The notes under the pieces were generated by a model. The model saw only the letters and a list, made by a program, of their open reading frames with translations, had not been told where the DNA came from and searched no databases. From Colivivens sp963640465 (GTDB lineage: Bacteria; Bacteroidota; Bacteroidia; Bacteroidales; Bacteroidaceae), in NCBI GenBank assembly GCA_963640465.1, contig CAVHYP010000003.1, forward strand, positions 23,248 to 87,247: 64,000 bases of DNA, given 5' to 3'. Of this stretch, positions 34,126-41,926 are shown in pieces. The stretch's first letter is position 1; each line of letters starts with the position of its first letter. Both the position numbers and the translations under genes were made by a program.

Positions 34126-35385
34126 ATGCAACCATTGGCAGAAAGAATGCGTCCGCAGACATTGGATGATTACATCGGACAAAGACATCTGGTGGGCGAG
34201 GGCGCAGTGATAAGGAAGATGATAGAGGCAAAACGCATTTCCTCGTTCATCTTGTGGGGACCTCCGGGTGTGGGCAAAACCACTCTTGCCAATATCATAG
34301 CCAAAACTCTTGACGTGCCTTTCTATACATTGAGTGCCGTTACCAGTGGTGTGAAGGATGTGAGGGAGGTGATTGAGCGCGCCAAGTCATCGCATTTCTT
34401 TGGTACGGGTAATCCGATTCTCTTCATCGATGAGATTCACCGGTTCTCCAAAAGCCAGCAGGATTCTCTGCTGGGAGCAGTTGAACAAGGTGTGGTGACG
34501 CTTATCGGTGCAACAACGGAAAACCCCTCATTCGAAGTGATACGACCTTTACTGAGCCGTTGTCAGGTATATGTGCTCAATTCCTTGGATAAGGACGATT
34601 TGCTGATGCTTGTGGACCATGCTCTGAAGACTGATGCTTACTTGAAGCAGCGCAATGTTACCCTGAAGCAAACCGATGCTTTGTTGCGTTATTCAGGCGG
34701 AGATGCAAGGAAATTGCTTAATATCCTTGAACTTGCAACCAACGAGTCGGACGTGATTGATGACGGAACGGTGACAGAGCTTGTGCAGCAAAGTCCGTTG
34801 GCTTATGACAAGGACGGGGAAATGCACTACGACCTCATTTCTGCTTTTATCAAGAGTATCCGTGGAAGCGACCCCGATGCTGCGGTTTATTATCTCGCGC
34901 GTATGATTGAAGGAGGCGAGGAACCGGAGTTCATTGCACGACGACTGATAATTTCTGCGAGTGAAGATATAGGACTTGCCAATCCCAATGCGTTGCTTAT
35001 GGCAAATGCAGCTTTTGATGCCGTGCACAAGATAGGGTGGCCTGAAGGACGTATTCCGCTGGCAGAGGCAACAGTGTATCTTGCAACCAGTCCAAAGAGC
35101 AATTCAGCATATAATGCCATCAACGGTGCCCTGCAGTATGTGCGTGAGAGCGGCAATCTGTCCGTTCCTTTGCATCTGCGCAATGCTCCGACCAAACTGA
35201 TGGAGCAGTTGGGTTATGGTAAGGGCTATAAATATGCACACGACTATGCCGGACACTACGTCCAGCAACAGTTTCTGCCAGATGAAGCCCAGGGAATGAA
35301 CTTTTGGCAGGCGCAGGACAATCCCCAGGAAATGAAGATTAAAGCAAGAATGGATGCCTTGCATGAGAATGTAGGGGACAAATAG
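34126..35385 (+). CDS. rarA: Replication-associated recombination protein RarA (MgsA)
   Basis: AAA+ ATPase of the clamp-loader family that acts at stalled replication forks. 419 residues. Seen: PLAERMRPQTLDDYIGQRHL (family N-terminus), Walker A GPPGVGKT at 45-52, DEIH box at 102-105 (LFIDEIHRFSKSQQD), GATTENPSFEV and LLSRCQVYVL (sensor/arginine finger), then the MgsA C-terminal segment KSIRGSDPDAAVYYLARM and AEDIGLANPNAL-like SEDIGLANPNAL. Next to mutS2, giving a small DNA-maintenance pair. Confidence 0.95.
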   Translation: MQPLAERMRPQTLDDYIGQRHLVGEGAVIRKMIEAKRISSFILWGPPGVGKTTLANIIAKTLDVPFYTLSAVTSGVKDVREVIERAKSSHFFGTGNPILFIDEIHRFSKSQQDSLLGAVEQGVVTLIGATTENPSFEVIRPLLSRCQVYVLNSLDKDDLLMLVDHALKTDAYLKQRNVTLKQTDALLRYSGGDARKLLNILELATNESDVIDDGTVTELVQQSPLAYDKDGEMHYDLISAFIKSIRGSDPDAAVYYLARMIEGGEEPEFIARRLIISASEDIGLANPNALLMANAAFDAVHKIGWPEGRIPLAEATVYLATSPKSNSAYNAINGALQYVRESGNLSVPLHLRNAPTKLMEQLGYGKGYKYAHDYAGHYVQQQFLPDEAQGMNFWQAQDNPQEMKIKARMDALHENVGDK

Positions 35386-35405
35386 AAAAAGAGTTTTATA
35401 GATAG

Positions 35406-37868
35406 ATGGTATATCCAGACAATTACGAAGGAAAAATTGGATTTGATGTGATACGGAAGATGCTGAAGGACGCTTGCCTGTGTCCTTTGGGCGTTGAACG
35501 TGTTGACTCAATGCAGTTTTCTACTAAATATGAGGAGATAAGACAGGAGATAAGTCAAACGGCAGAGTTTGCCAGAATACTGAGGGAAGAGGATTTTCCC
35601 GACCAGGATTATTATGACTTGCGTCCTGCCCTACGAAGAATAAAGATACAAAGCACATATCTGCTTACAGACGAGCTGTTTGATTTGCAACGGTCACTCG
35701 ATTCCATCGACAAGATTGTGAACTTCTTCAACAAAAAAACTGAAGGAGATGAACAACGGCTCTACCCTGAGCTTTCGGTTCTGACGGAGAATATCAAGAC
35801 CTTCCCAAATATCGTAAGGCGCATAAGTCAGATACTTGACAAATATGGAGAAGTGAAGGACTCGGCAACTGTGGAGCTGATGCGCATACGCCAGGAAAAG
35901 ATAAGTACTTCAAATAGCATATCAGGTACGCTCCACCGGATTTTGCGACAGGCTAAGACAGATGGACTTGTGAACAAAGACTCTGCACCTGCAATGCGAG
36001 ACGGCAGACTTGTGATCCCAGTTGCACCATCACTGAAACGCAAGATAAGCGGAATTGTGCACGATGAGTCTGATTCGGGAAAAACTGTTTATATAGAACC
36101 TGCAGAGGTGGTTGAGGCTAACAACCGCGTCAGAGAACTGGAGAGCGAGGAACGACGTGAAATCATACGCCTGCTCACGGTCTTCACTGACTTTGTACGT
36201 CCTTACGTTCTCGACATGATTCGCTCTTATGAGTTCCTCGGTGATATTGATTTCATCAGGGCAAAGGCAAAGTTTGCAGTAATGACTGATTCTGTGATGC
36301 CAGTTGTGGAAGATTGCCAGCGTGTAGATTTGAGCATGGCTGTGCATCCGTTATTGCGAATGTCATTGGAAAAGCATGGACGCACAGTTGTGCCACTTGA
36401 CATCCGCCTTACTCCCGAACAGCGTATTTTGCTTATCTCTGGTCCCAATGCAGGAGGAAAATCCGTCTGTCTGAAAACTGTCGGACTGCTGCAATACATG
36501 CTGCAGTGCGGAATGCTTGTCTCTGCAGCCGAGAGCAGTCGTATGGGCATATTCCAGAATATATTCATAGATATCGGCGATGAGCAAAGCCTTGAGAACG
36601 ACCTTTCCACCTACTCTTCCCACATTCTGAACATGAAGGTGATGATGAAGAACGCAAACTTCTCGTCCCTTATTCTTATTGATGAGTTTGGTGGCGGAAC
36701 CGAACCCCAAATTGGTGGCGCAATAGCCGAAGCCGTACTGAAGCGCTTCAATTCGAAGAAAGCCTTTGGCGTAATCACAACTCACTACCAGAATCTTAAA
36801 CAGTATGCGCAGGAAGCTGAGGGTATTGTCAATGGAGCCATGCTCTACGATAGCCGACTGATGCAACCTCTTTTTCAGTTGCGCATCGGAAATCCGGGCA
36901 GTTCGTTTGCCATTGAGATTGTGCGTAAGATTGGAATACCCGAGGACGTGATTGCAGAGGCTTCGCAGATGGTAGGCCACAGCTATATTTCTGCCGACAA
37001 GTATTTGCAGGAGATATCACGCGACAAACGCTACTGGGAGAACAAACGTCAGGAGATTCATCAGAAGGAAAAGAAACTGGAAGCTGTCATACAACGCTAT
37101 GAGGAAGAATTTGAAAAGATTCATGCACAGAGGCGTGAGATAATTGAGAAAGCAAAATCAGAGGCACAGCAACTGCTCAAGAACTCCAATGCAAAGATTG
37201 AGCGCACCATAAAAGACATCAAGGAGGCGCAGGCAGAGAAAGACCGTACGCGTCAGATTCGAGAGAAGCTCGACCAGTTCAAGGATAAGGTTGATTCCAC
37301 TCGTGCAGACTTGCATCAGAAACTGGCAGTTCCTGTGCATAAACCCACGCAAGCACGCCAGAACATTGAGCAGCTGCAGAAGAATGCTGATCCATCACCA
37401 ACCACTCCGTTCGCCATTGGCGATTATGTGAAGATGAAAGGGCAAACCACCATCGGACAAATCCGCAAGATGAATGGGCGTGAGGCTCAGGTGGCGTTTG
37501 GTGATGTGCAGATGAATGTGAAGATAAACAAGCTGGAGCATAGCGTTGCACCCAAGAGGGAGATAAGAGCCACTAACTTCATTTCTGCAGAATCGCAGGA
37601 TGGTTTGAGGAATACCGTATTGAATTTCTCAGGTGAGATTGATGTCCGGGGAATGCGTGGCGATGAATGCCTGAAAGCAATAAGTCTGTTCATCGATGAG
37701 GCTTTGGTTACCAATGCATCAAGGGTGAGAATCCTGCATGGAACTGGCAACGGAATCTTGCGTGAACTTGTGCGCCATTACTTGGGTACAATTCCCGAAG
37801 TAACGGATTATCAAGATGAAAACCCTCAGTTTGGTGGTAGCGGTATAACGGTGATAGATTTTGGCTAA
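35406..37868 (+). CDS. mutS2: Endonuclease MutS2
   Basis: MutS-family ATPase with a C-terminal Smr nuclease domain, linked to suppression of recombination and to rescue of collided ribosomes. 820 residues. Seen: helical clamp/lever region, Walker A LISGPNAGGKSVCLKT (about 342-357), Walker B region LILIDEFGGGTEPQ, a long coiled coil (about 535-640, rich in Glu/Lys/Gln), a KOW-like segment FAIGDYVKMKGQTTIGQI, and the Smr domain from about 735 with EIDVRGMRGDECLKAI and ILHGTGNGILRE. It begins 20 bases after rarA. Confidence 0.96.
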   Translation: MVYPDNYEGKIGFDVIRKMLKDACLCPLGVERVDSMQFSTKYEEIRQEISQTAEFARILREEDFPDQDYYDLRPALRRIKIQSTYLLTDELFDLQRSLDSIDKIVNFFNKKTEGDEQRLYPELSVLTENIKTFPNIVRRISQILDKYGEVKDSATVELMRIRQEKISTSNSISGTLHRILRQAKTDGLVNKDSAPAMRDGRLVIPVAPSLKRKISGIVHDESDSGKTVYIEPAEVVEANNRVRELESEERREIIRLLTVFTDFVRPYVLDMIRSYEFLGDIDFIRAKAKFAVMTDSVMPVVEDCQRVDLSMAVHPLLRMSLEKHGRTVVPLDIRLTPEQRILLISGPNAGGKSVCLKTVGLLQYMLQCGMLVSAAESSRMGIFQNIFIDIGDEQSLENDLSTYSSHILNMKVMMKNANFSSLILIDEFGGGTEPQIGGAIAEAVLKRFNSKKAFGVITTHYQNLKQYAQEAEGIVNGAMLYDSRLMQPLFQLRIGNPGSSFAIEIVRKIGIPEDVIAEASQMVGHSYISADKYLQEISRDKRYWENKRQEIHQKEKKLEAVIQRYEEEFEKIHAQRREIIEKAKSEAQQLLKNSNAKIERTIKDIKEAQAEKDRTRQIREKLDQFKDKVDSTRADLHQKLAVPVHKPTQARQNIEQLQKNADPSPTTPFAIGDYVKMKGQTTIGQIRKMNGREAQVAFGDVQMNVKINKLEHSVAPKREIRATNFISAESQDGLRNTVLNFSGEIDVRGMRGDECLKAISLFIDEALVTNASRVRILHGTGNGILRELVRHYLGTIPEVTDYQDENPQFGGSGITVIDFG

Positions 37869-37881
37869 GCACTTTGACTGC

Positions 37882-37973
37882 ACCCACATACCCACGCTTG
37901 TTTTAACGCTTTTGGAAATAGCTGGCTCTTGACTCGCATTCGCTCGTTGATGAATGAATCGGACACTTTGCAA
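37882..37973 (-). repeat. Decayed copy of the 41-kb palindromic element, overlapping the GH2 3' end
   Basis: Compared with the unit at 41262-41340, the same order of blocks is present: CCCACA, CGCT-GTTTTAACGC, a damaged hairpin (TTTTGGAAATAGCTGGCTC) and then cgttgatgaatgaatcgga followed by cactttgca. The GH2 stop codon and its last 20 codons lie inside this copy. Confidence 0.65.
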
Positions 37974-39759
37974 GCTGCTGATACCATGACTGTACCACAT
38001 AGAAGGCCTTCTTTTTTTCTCCCTTCTCTGAGATGAGCCCCTTACGGTTATGCCAGTCTTGGATACCATAGAGTGGGCGACGAGGAGAATAATAGTCGAC
38101 AAGTATCCATGGGATGGTGCCCACCAAACCGTCAATCTTGCTTATCATATCGAGATTTTCACGATACAGGTTCTCCTGGAACTCTTCTGTCCAACGTTGC
38201 GACTTGTCACCATGATAGCCGGCAAGGGCTCCGCCGCCAAACTCACTGACGATTACTGGTTTGTTGTATGGGATGGTCCACTTCATCTTTGCTGCATCGT
38301 TTATGTCGCGATACCAGCCTACATACTGATTGAAAGCCACTATGTCTACTTCGTCGTGCAGGTTGTCCTGCAGTGTGTTCTCATAGTTTTTTGCGCTAGT
38401 CACTTCCATTGCAAGACTGATAAGGCGTGTGCTGTCCAGGCTATGGGCGTAACGCAGTAGCCGGCGAAGGAACCGGTCGCGTGCTTCGCCGTGAGGCGTT
38501 TCGTTTGCCACGCTCCATACTACGACATTGGCGCGGTTGCGGTCGCGCTTCACCATGTCATGTAACTGTATTTGGGCATTACGGTAAGTGTTTTCGTTCT
38601 CCCAGTCGATAGTCCAGTAGCATGGTATCTCGTCCCACACCATGATGCCCATACGTTCTGCCTCCCGCACTGTTTTTTCGTTATGCGGATAGTGGGCTAG
38701 ACGTACAAAATTGCAGCCCATCTCCTTCGCCCATGCCAGCAACTGGTGCGACTCTTCGGTGGAGCGTATGCGGCCATGGCGTATGGCAGCCTCGTCGTGC
38801 AGGGTGACGCCTCTGAAGAATACGGGTTCACCATTGAGTAATATCTGCTTGCCGCGCGTTTCGATGGTGCGGAATCCTATCTTATCGCAAATTGTGTCGC
38901 CTGTCATCGCCAGTTGCACTTTGTAGAGTTTTGGATTTTCGGGCGACCATAGCACGGGTCTCGCTTTCAGTGTAACAGCTGCTTCTCCCTTTGCATCTGT
39001 AACCAACGTTGTATGGATCTTCATCTCGGGTATGTTGATTTTCACCATTTCGCCAGCTACACCCTTGTTTAGTTTTATATGGCACACTATCTTGTGGGCG
39101 TTGCCCTTGGCTAGTTGTATATCGTAGTCATCCACATGCACATCTGCCACATCCACCAGCATCACATCACGGCATATGCCGCCATAGTTCCACCAGTCGA
39201 ATATCTGAGTGGGTACATTTTCGCGACGACGCTTGTTGTCCACTTTCACGATGACAACATTCTCTCCTTCCTTCAGTACATCGGTTACATCATAGTTGAA
39301 GGGGGTGAAGCCTCCCTCGTGGGCACCCACCTTCTTGCCGTTGACATAGACTACAGACTGATAGTTGACAGCACCAAAATACAGCAGGGTCCTTCGGTCG
39401 GGCTTGGGCATATAGTTGAAGTTTCTCTTGAACCATACACATCCCTCGTAGAAGAAAAGTTTATCGTCGGCAGTGTTCCAGTCGCCGGGAATGTTCATCG
39501 TAGGCGACTTGTCAAAGTCGTACTCCACCAAATCGGAGGGTTTCTTTGCTTTTGCATTGAGAAAGAATCCCCATGGAGTTTCATTCATGCGGTAGTCGTA
39601 GTAGCCCATTTCCTGAACGTCTACCAAATAGTTCCACTTGCCGTTGAGTGACTGGGTGTGGCGCCCCCATACATTGGATATTGGCGTGGAGTCTTGGGCA
39701 TAGGCTGTGTAGCAACCCAAAATGGCTATGAGCGCGAAATAGATTGTCTTTTTTCTCAT
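37903..39759 (-). CDS. Secreted glycoside hydrolase family 2 enzyme (beta-glucuronidase/galactosidase-like)
   Basis: 618 residues with a signal peptide (MRKKTIYFALIAILGCYTAYAQ). Seen: N-terminal jelly roll (WNYLVDVQEMGYYDYR, IPGDWNTADDK, YFGAVNYQSVVYVNGKKVG), an immunoglobulin-like domain, and a TIM barrel with HYPHNEKTVREAERMGIMVW. The acid/base Glu is in VVVWSVANETPHG and the nucleophile Glu in PVIVSEFGGGA. Both catalytic acids are present, so it is probably active on a beta-glucuronide or beta-galactoside in the periplasm or at the surface; specificity is not readable. The last 20 residues (CPIHSSTSECESRASYFQKR) come from a dispersed repeat. It converges with mutS2. Confidence 0.92.
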   Translation of the reverse strand: MRKKTIYFALIAILGCYTAYAQDSTPISNVWGRHTQSLNGKWNYLVDVQEMGYYDYRMNETPWGFFLNAKAKKPSDLVEYDFDKSPTMNIPGDWNTADDKLFFYEGCVWFKRNFNYMPKPDRRTLLYFGAVNYQSVVYVNGKKVGAHEGGFTPFNYDVTDVLKEGENVVIVKVDNKRRRENVPTQIFDWWNYGGICRDVMLVDVADVHVDDYDIQLAKGNAHKIVCHIKLNKGVAGEMVKINIPEMKIHTTLVTDAKGEAAVTLKARPVLWSPENPKLYKVQLAMTGDTICDKIGFRTIETRGKQILLNGEPVFFRGVTLHDEAAIRHGRIRSTEESHQLLAWAKEMGCNFVRLAHYPHNEKTVREAERMGIMVWDEIPCYWTIDWENENTYRNAQIQLHDMVKRDRNRANVVVWSVANETPHGEARDRFLRRLLRYAHSLDSTRLISLAMEVTSAKNYENTLQDNLHDEVDIVAFNQYVGWYRDINDAAKMKWTIPYNKPVIVSEFGGGALAGYHGDKSQRWTEEFQENLYRENLDMISKIDGLVGTIPWILVDYYSPRRPLYGIQDWHNRKGLISEKGEKKKAFYVVQSWYQQLAKCPIHSSTSECESRASYFQKR

Positions 39760-39792
39760 TGCTCTAAATCTGCTGATATTTGATGTCGTTTT

Positions 39793-39834
39793 GGGGAGTA
39801 TCCCCTTGGTCTAGTTATTTAGATGACAAAGATA
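39793..39834 (-). promoter_or_regulatory. -7 element and leader hairpin of the GH2 gene
   Basis: On the minus strand TATCTTTG (39834-39827) matches TAnnTTTG about 67 bases before the ATG. GGGGA-GTA-TCCCC (39793-39805) can form a hairpin in the leader. No good -33 box is seen. Confidence 0.5.
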
Positions 39835-40107
39835 CAACTTTTTTATAAAACAGAGGAAATGGTCAAAATGTTTTATGTCATTATATAGACCAAAACGGGA
39901 AAACTGTCACATGTGTGAACCGTATCCTACACGAATTGGAATACAATACATCTAATGGAGCGTTCCTGTTGCTTTGTCTTTGACTTGTCCTTGGAAGTTG
40001 CGAAGTTCTCTGAACGTCAAAACCAAAGCGTACAAAAACGCCTTTTCAATATGTATGTCAACCTCTTGCTTTCAACCCGAAGGCAGTCAACATCGAGGTC
40101 GACATTG

Positions 40108-40115
40108 CAAAGGTA
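40108..40115 (-). promoter_or_regulatory. Orphan -7-like element upstream of the GH2 gene
   Basis: TACCTTTG on the minus strand, an exact copy of the -7 boxes at 3109, 6655 and 12745, but with no -33 TTTG at the right distance. It would give a 340-base leader before the GH2 gene. An ATG at 40105 opens a 15-codon frame (MSTSMLTAFGLKARG), overlapped by a second short open frame ending at 39952. Confidence 0.35.
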
Positions 40116-40250
40116 GTAAAATTATCTCAAACGCATACTTTATAGAAAGAATTTTTTCTTCAAGCAAGTAAAATGAGGTGCAAATGATGGAAATGTGAGG
40201 CAATTAAAAAATAGGATTAGTTTTTTGATGGTAGCGGTAACGAACGTATT

Positions 40251-40350
40251 CGAGCTCTGCTCGCATTTGCATACAACCCACAAGTCTGCGCTCGCTTTAA
40301 CGCCCTCGGAGAGGGCTAGCTCCTAGAGCTTCTGCTTTCGTCGAGCGCTG
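40251..40350 (+). repeat. Palindromic composite element, copy 1 (partial)
   Basis: Starts with hairpin CGAGC-TCT-GCTCG (40251-40263), then CCCACAA, GCTCGCTTTAACG, hairpin GCCCTC-GGA-GAGGGC (40302-40316), CTAGCTCCTAG and TCGAGCGC. It lacks the inverted left half seen in copies 2 and 3. Confidence 0.75.
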
Positions 40351-40368
40351 TACATTTTATCAGGCATT

Positions 40369-40540
40369 CGAGCATCGCTCGCTATGTAGGAGTCAGCTCT
40401 CTCCGAGAGCGTAGACGATGACGTTCGAGCTTTGCTCGCCTTGTTTGTAGCTCGCACTTATTACAGCCCACAAACCTATGCTCGCTTTAACGCTCTCGTA
40501 GAGGGCTAGCTCCTAGCATTTTTACGCTTGTCGAGCGCTT
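40369..40540. repeat. Palindromic composite element, copy 2
   Basis: Begins CGAGC-ATC-GCTCG, then an inverted half (TAGGAGTCAGCTCTC-TCC-GAGAGC at 40388-40410), a central hairpin CGAGC-TTT-GCTCG (40426-40438), and a direct half with CCCACAA, GCTCGCTTTAACG, GCTCTC-GTA-GAGGGC (40492-40506), CTAGCTCCTAGC and CGCTTGTCGAGCGC. The two halves are approximate inverted repeats. Confidence 0.8.
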
Positions 40541-40714
40541 ATGAACGAATAATATGTTGTGCATGGATTAAACGTATCATGCCTTCCCTCTGTATAGTAC
40601 CCCGAAGCCTAAGACTTTATGCACAACCATCTGAAATCAGTCAATCTTTTCCGGCATTTTGGTGACATTTACAACATGGCCTTTCTATCCTTTATTTCGC
40701 GTCCTATTACCAAG

Positions 40715-40740
40715 ATTTTTTTCTCTGACTAGGGAAATAT
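40715..40740. repeat. CTCTGACTAGG hairpin repeat, single unit
   Basis: atttttttctctgactaggg followed by aaatat; same core as at 3929 and 26570. Confidence 0.7.
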
Positions 40741-40839
40741 TTTTGTCTATAAACCTCTACGCATGGCATTCGTTCGATTAGCTCGATTCCTGATTTTATA
40801 AGGATGCCTTTCGCATTGCAACCCACCACCATTGTTACG

Positions 40840-40872
40840 CCTTATTATATATGCACGCGAGGGCAAGAACTC
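40840..40872. repeat. TTATTATATATGCACGCG motif, copy 1
   Basis: ccttattatatatgcacgcg then agggcaagaactc. A near-identical block lies at 48085-48115, between dsbD and the DUF3467 gene. Confidence 0.6.
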
Positions 40873-40974
40873 TCCAACCTGTCATTCCGTTCATTTTCGT
40901 TCACTCCATGTCCATAAATATTCACTCTAGGTTCACTTTCGTCCATAAAATATCGAAATTTGCGAGAGTGGCTT

Positions 40975-41066
40975 CTCATGCTGTACAACTATAGGTCCTC
41001 ATGTTGTACAACTATAGCACCTCATGCTGTACGTTCATACGACCTCATGCTGTACAACATGACAAC
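40975..41066. repeat. Four-unit tandem repeat with exact 23-bp period
   Basis: Units start at 40975, 40998, 41021 and 41044, each ctcatgctgtacaactatag-like plus three bases. Point differences only, no length change. Confidence 0.85.
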
Positions 41067-41158
41067 TCCATAAAACCCATCCTTGCAACCCTATAAAATC
41101 GGCCGTTATAAGCCCTATTCGAGAGTTATGAAAACACCTCAATTAAGACTCTTCAAAA

Positions 41159-41340
41159 CGCTCGACAAGCGTAAAAGCGCTAGGAGCTAGCTCTCTCCGA
41201 GAGCATAGGTGATGGCACTCGAGCGACAGCTCGCTATGTTTGCAGTGTGCTTGTTTTACGGCCCACAAGCCTCCGCTCGCTTTGACGCCCTCGGAGAGGT
41301 CTAGCTCCTAGCGTTGATTAACGAATCGGACGCTTTACAT
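41159..41340. repeat. Palindromic composite element, copy 3 (most complete)
   Basis: Left half CGCTCGACAAGCGTAAAA...CTAGGAGCTAGCTCTC-TCC-GAGAGC (hairpin 41190-41204), central hairpin CGAGC-GACA-GCTCG (41220-41233), right half GCCCACAA...GCTCGCTTTGACGCCCTC-GGA-GAGGTC, CTAGCTCCTAGCG and gattaacgaatcggacgc. The left end is the complement of the right end of copy 2 over about 45 bases. Confidence 0.8.
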
Positions 41341-41793
41341 TTATCTTGTGTCTAAAGTCTTTCTGATGCTGTGAGCTGGATCATGTGTTGGATTAGGGAA
41401 AAACACGCCAAGAACCGCTTTTTTGCCTACTTCCATTGACTTGTAGTCTAACGAGGGCTTTTATGCGTCACAACGAAGCGTTTCATTAGTGGTTGATGAA
41501 GCACTTTGTTGGGTTAACTGTTTTTGTAAAACGTATCTGCATCTTTGTTGCTATTATCAACAATGCTGCAATGAATATTTACGCTACGGGTATGTACGGT
41601 ACTTGTGTCTCCTTATCCGATAATCCATTTGCTCCCTGGAAGCAGGGATACCAACTTTGTTATGTTATTATCGCACAGCATACAAAACACAATGCAGCAG
41701 ACAGCGGGATGGCAAATCCTATAAACGCCTTCATTTGGTCGTGTCTTGTTGCCCACCCGCCTTCTTGTCGTGGAGTTTGTGTTCCATTATAGG

Positions 41794-41809
41794 CTCGGCG
41801 TGAGCCGAG
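41794..41809. other. GC-rich hairpin downstream of the TonB-receptor gene
   Basis: CTCGGC-GTGA-GCCGAG, followed by a third GGCTCGG copy. No T tract on either side, so a terminator role is uncertain. Confidence 0.45.
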
Positions 41810-41926
41810 GCTCGGAGCGTTTGCTTGTCTTCTGAATGGGTCGTGACACCCGTACTTTAGGACTTGCTCGCAATCAAGTTGCAAATATACAAACATTTTT
41901 GGGTCTGCTGTTATAATCTTTTTGTG

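Larger units (their letters stand above)
39835..41926. other. 2.1-kb repeat-rich spacer between the GH2 and TonB-receptor genes
   Basis: No recognisable gene. It contains a possible orphan minus-strand promoter (40108-40115), three palindromic composite elements (40251-41340), a 9-bp inverted repeat GTTGTGCAT/ATGCACAAC (40556-40627), one CTCTGACTAGG hairpin (40715-40740), a TATATA-GCACGCG motif (40840-40872), a 23-bp tandem repeat (40975-41066) and a GC-rich hairpin (41794-41809). A 99-codon plus frame (41493-41792) and a 78-codon minus frame (41660-41896) overlap each other and match nothing I know. Confidence 0.65.

Noticed and set aside
41493..41896. A 99-codon plus frame and an overlapping 78-codon minus frame
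   Set aside because: They overlap each other on opposite strands and neither has a known motif. The minus one contains a signal-like MKAFIGFAIPLSAALCFVCC but stops at once.
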